From NCBI GenBank assembly GCA_025923195.1, contig JAICGJ010000026.1, positions 1-43,014 of the forward strand: 43,014 bases of DNA, given 5' to 3'. A model generated the notes under the pieces. The model was not told where the DNA came from, did not search any database, and saw only the letters and a program-made list of their open reading frames with translations. Of the stretch, positions 42,865 through 43,014 are shown in pieces; the first letter of the stretch is position 1, and the number at the start of each line of letters is the position of its first letter. The stretch comes from Chryseolinea sp. Its GTDB lineage: Bacteria; Bacteroidota; Bacteroidia; Cytophagales; Cyclobacteriaceae. A program made the position numbers and the translations under genes.

Positions 42865-43014
42865 TCACTCTGTTCGCAAGGATTCAACAGGGTTTGACAA
42901 AGCGGATTTTATTGTTTTGAAACTCATCGTAATAAACGCAATGAGTAAGGTCGATACCCCTGCCACGATATATACCCACCACTGGATTTCTATTTTGTAG
43001 GCAAAGGCCTGAAG
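42865..43014 (-). CDS. ABC transporter permease, C-terminal end (MacB/FtsX type; runs off right edge)
   Basis: An open minus-strand frame enters at base 43014 and stops at 42865-42867, giving 49 residues: IEIQWWVYIVAGVSTLLIAFITMSF is the last membrane segment, preceded by LQAFAYK and followed by KTIKSALSNPVESLRTE. This ending (amphipathic helix, final TM, then AL-x-NPV-x-SLR-x-E) is characteristic of the long FtsX/MacB-like permeases of Cytophagales. The rest of the gene is outside the window. It is convergent with the acetyltransferase gene; the 99-base gap shows no terminator. Confidence 0.85.
   Translation of the reverse strand, partial: LQAFAYKIEIQWWVYIVAGVSTLLIAFITMSFKTIKSALSNPVESLRTE

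Overview
The window comes from a member of the Bacteroidota, most likely order Cytophagales. Evidence: a SusC/SusD pair with an FG-GAP/ASPIC lipoprotein, many Bacteroidota-type signal peptides and lipoboxes (for example LLFSC, VISCKDD), a LytTR regulator paired with a His_kinase-type sensor, a single-chain PurL, the tRNA-Gln/prs/rplY/pth neighbourhood, candidate TTTG-N19-TAnnTTTG promoters and start codons without strong Shine-Dalgarno sequences. The genus cannot be fixed from the sequence alone. No phage, plasmid backbone, CRISPR array, IS element or rRNA was seen.

Layout. 1-8.7 kb: the N-terminus of a secreted protein, a dihydrolipoamide-dehydrogenase-like flavoprotein that lacks the redox-active cysteines, a membrane histidine kinase fused to a STAS/SpoIIAA-like domain and overlapping a PAP2 phosphatase gene, then riboflavin synthase, a DUF937-like protein, a membrane protein with a winged-helix regulator, a secreted DUF1579-like protein and a DUF72 protein. 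8.9-17.5 kb (minus strand): a nutrient-uptake operon susC-susD-FG-GAP lipoprotein, with an intrinsic terminator in front of its last gene. 17.8-19.5 kb: cysS-yidD.

19.8-28.0 kb is an accessory sugar-oxidation locus. It holds a GMC flavodehydrogenase with a Cys4 cluster, its Tat-exported small subunit, two tandem Tat-exported Gfo/Idh/MocA oxidoreductases and a TonB-dependent receptor. I infer uptake of a glycoside across the outer membrane and periplasmic oxidation (perhaps 3-keto chemistry), but no cytochrome c partner is present. Four intergenic regions bordering this locus carry heptanucleotide tandem arrays with one shared plan: a left arm of GTTATCC-type units, a spacer, and a right arm of GGATAAC/GAATAAC-type units. 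This is the least explained structure in the window.

28.6-31.6 kb (minus strand): a possible small protein and a cytosolic PAS histidine kinase/LytTR two-component system. 31.8-43 kb is mostly housekeeping: alpha/beta hydrolase, purL, a DUF4136 lipoprotein, tRNA-Gln, prs, rplY, pth, a small lipoprotein, a membrane protein with a DUF4440-like partner, a VOC protein and a GNAT acetyltransferase. The right edge holds the C-terminus of a MacB/FtsX-type ABC permease.

Two systems look worth following. One is the repeat architecture, which also occurs in an 8-nt version before pth and as a single octamer array before the DUF72 gene. The other is the winged-helix regulator with two almost identical 29-bp candidate operators in front of its own operon and the next gene.
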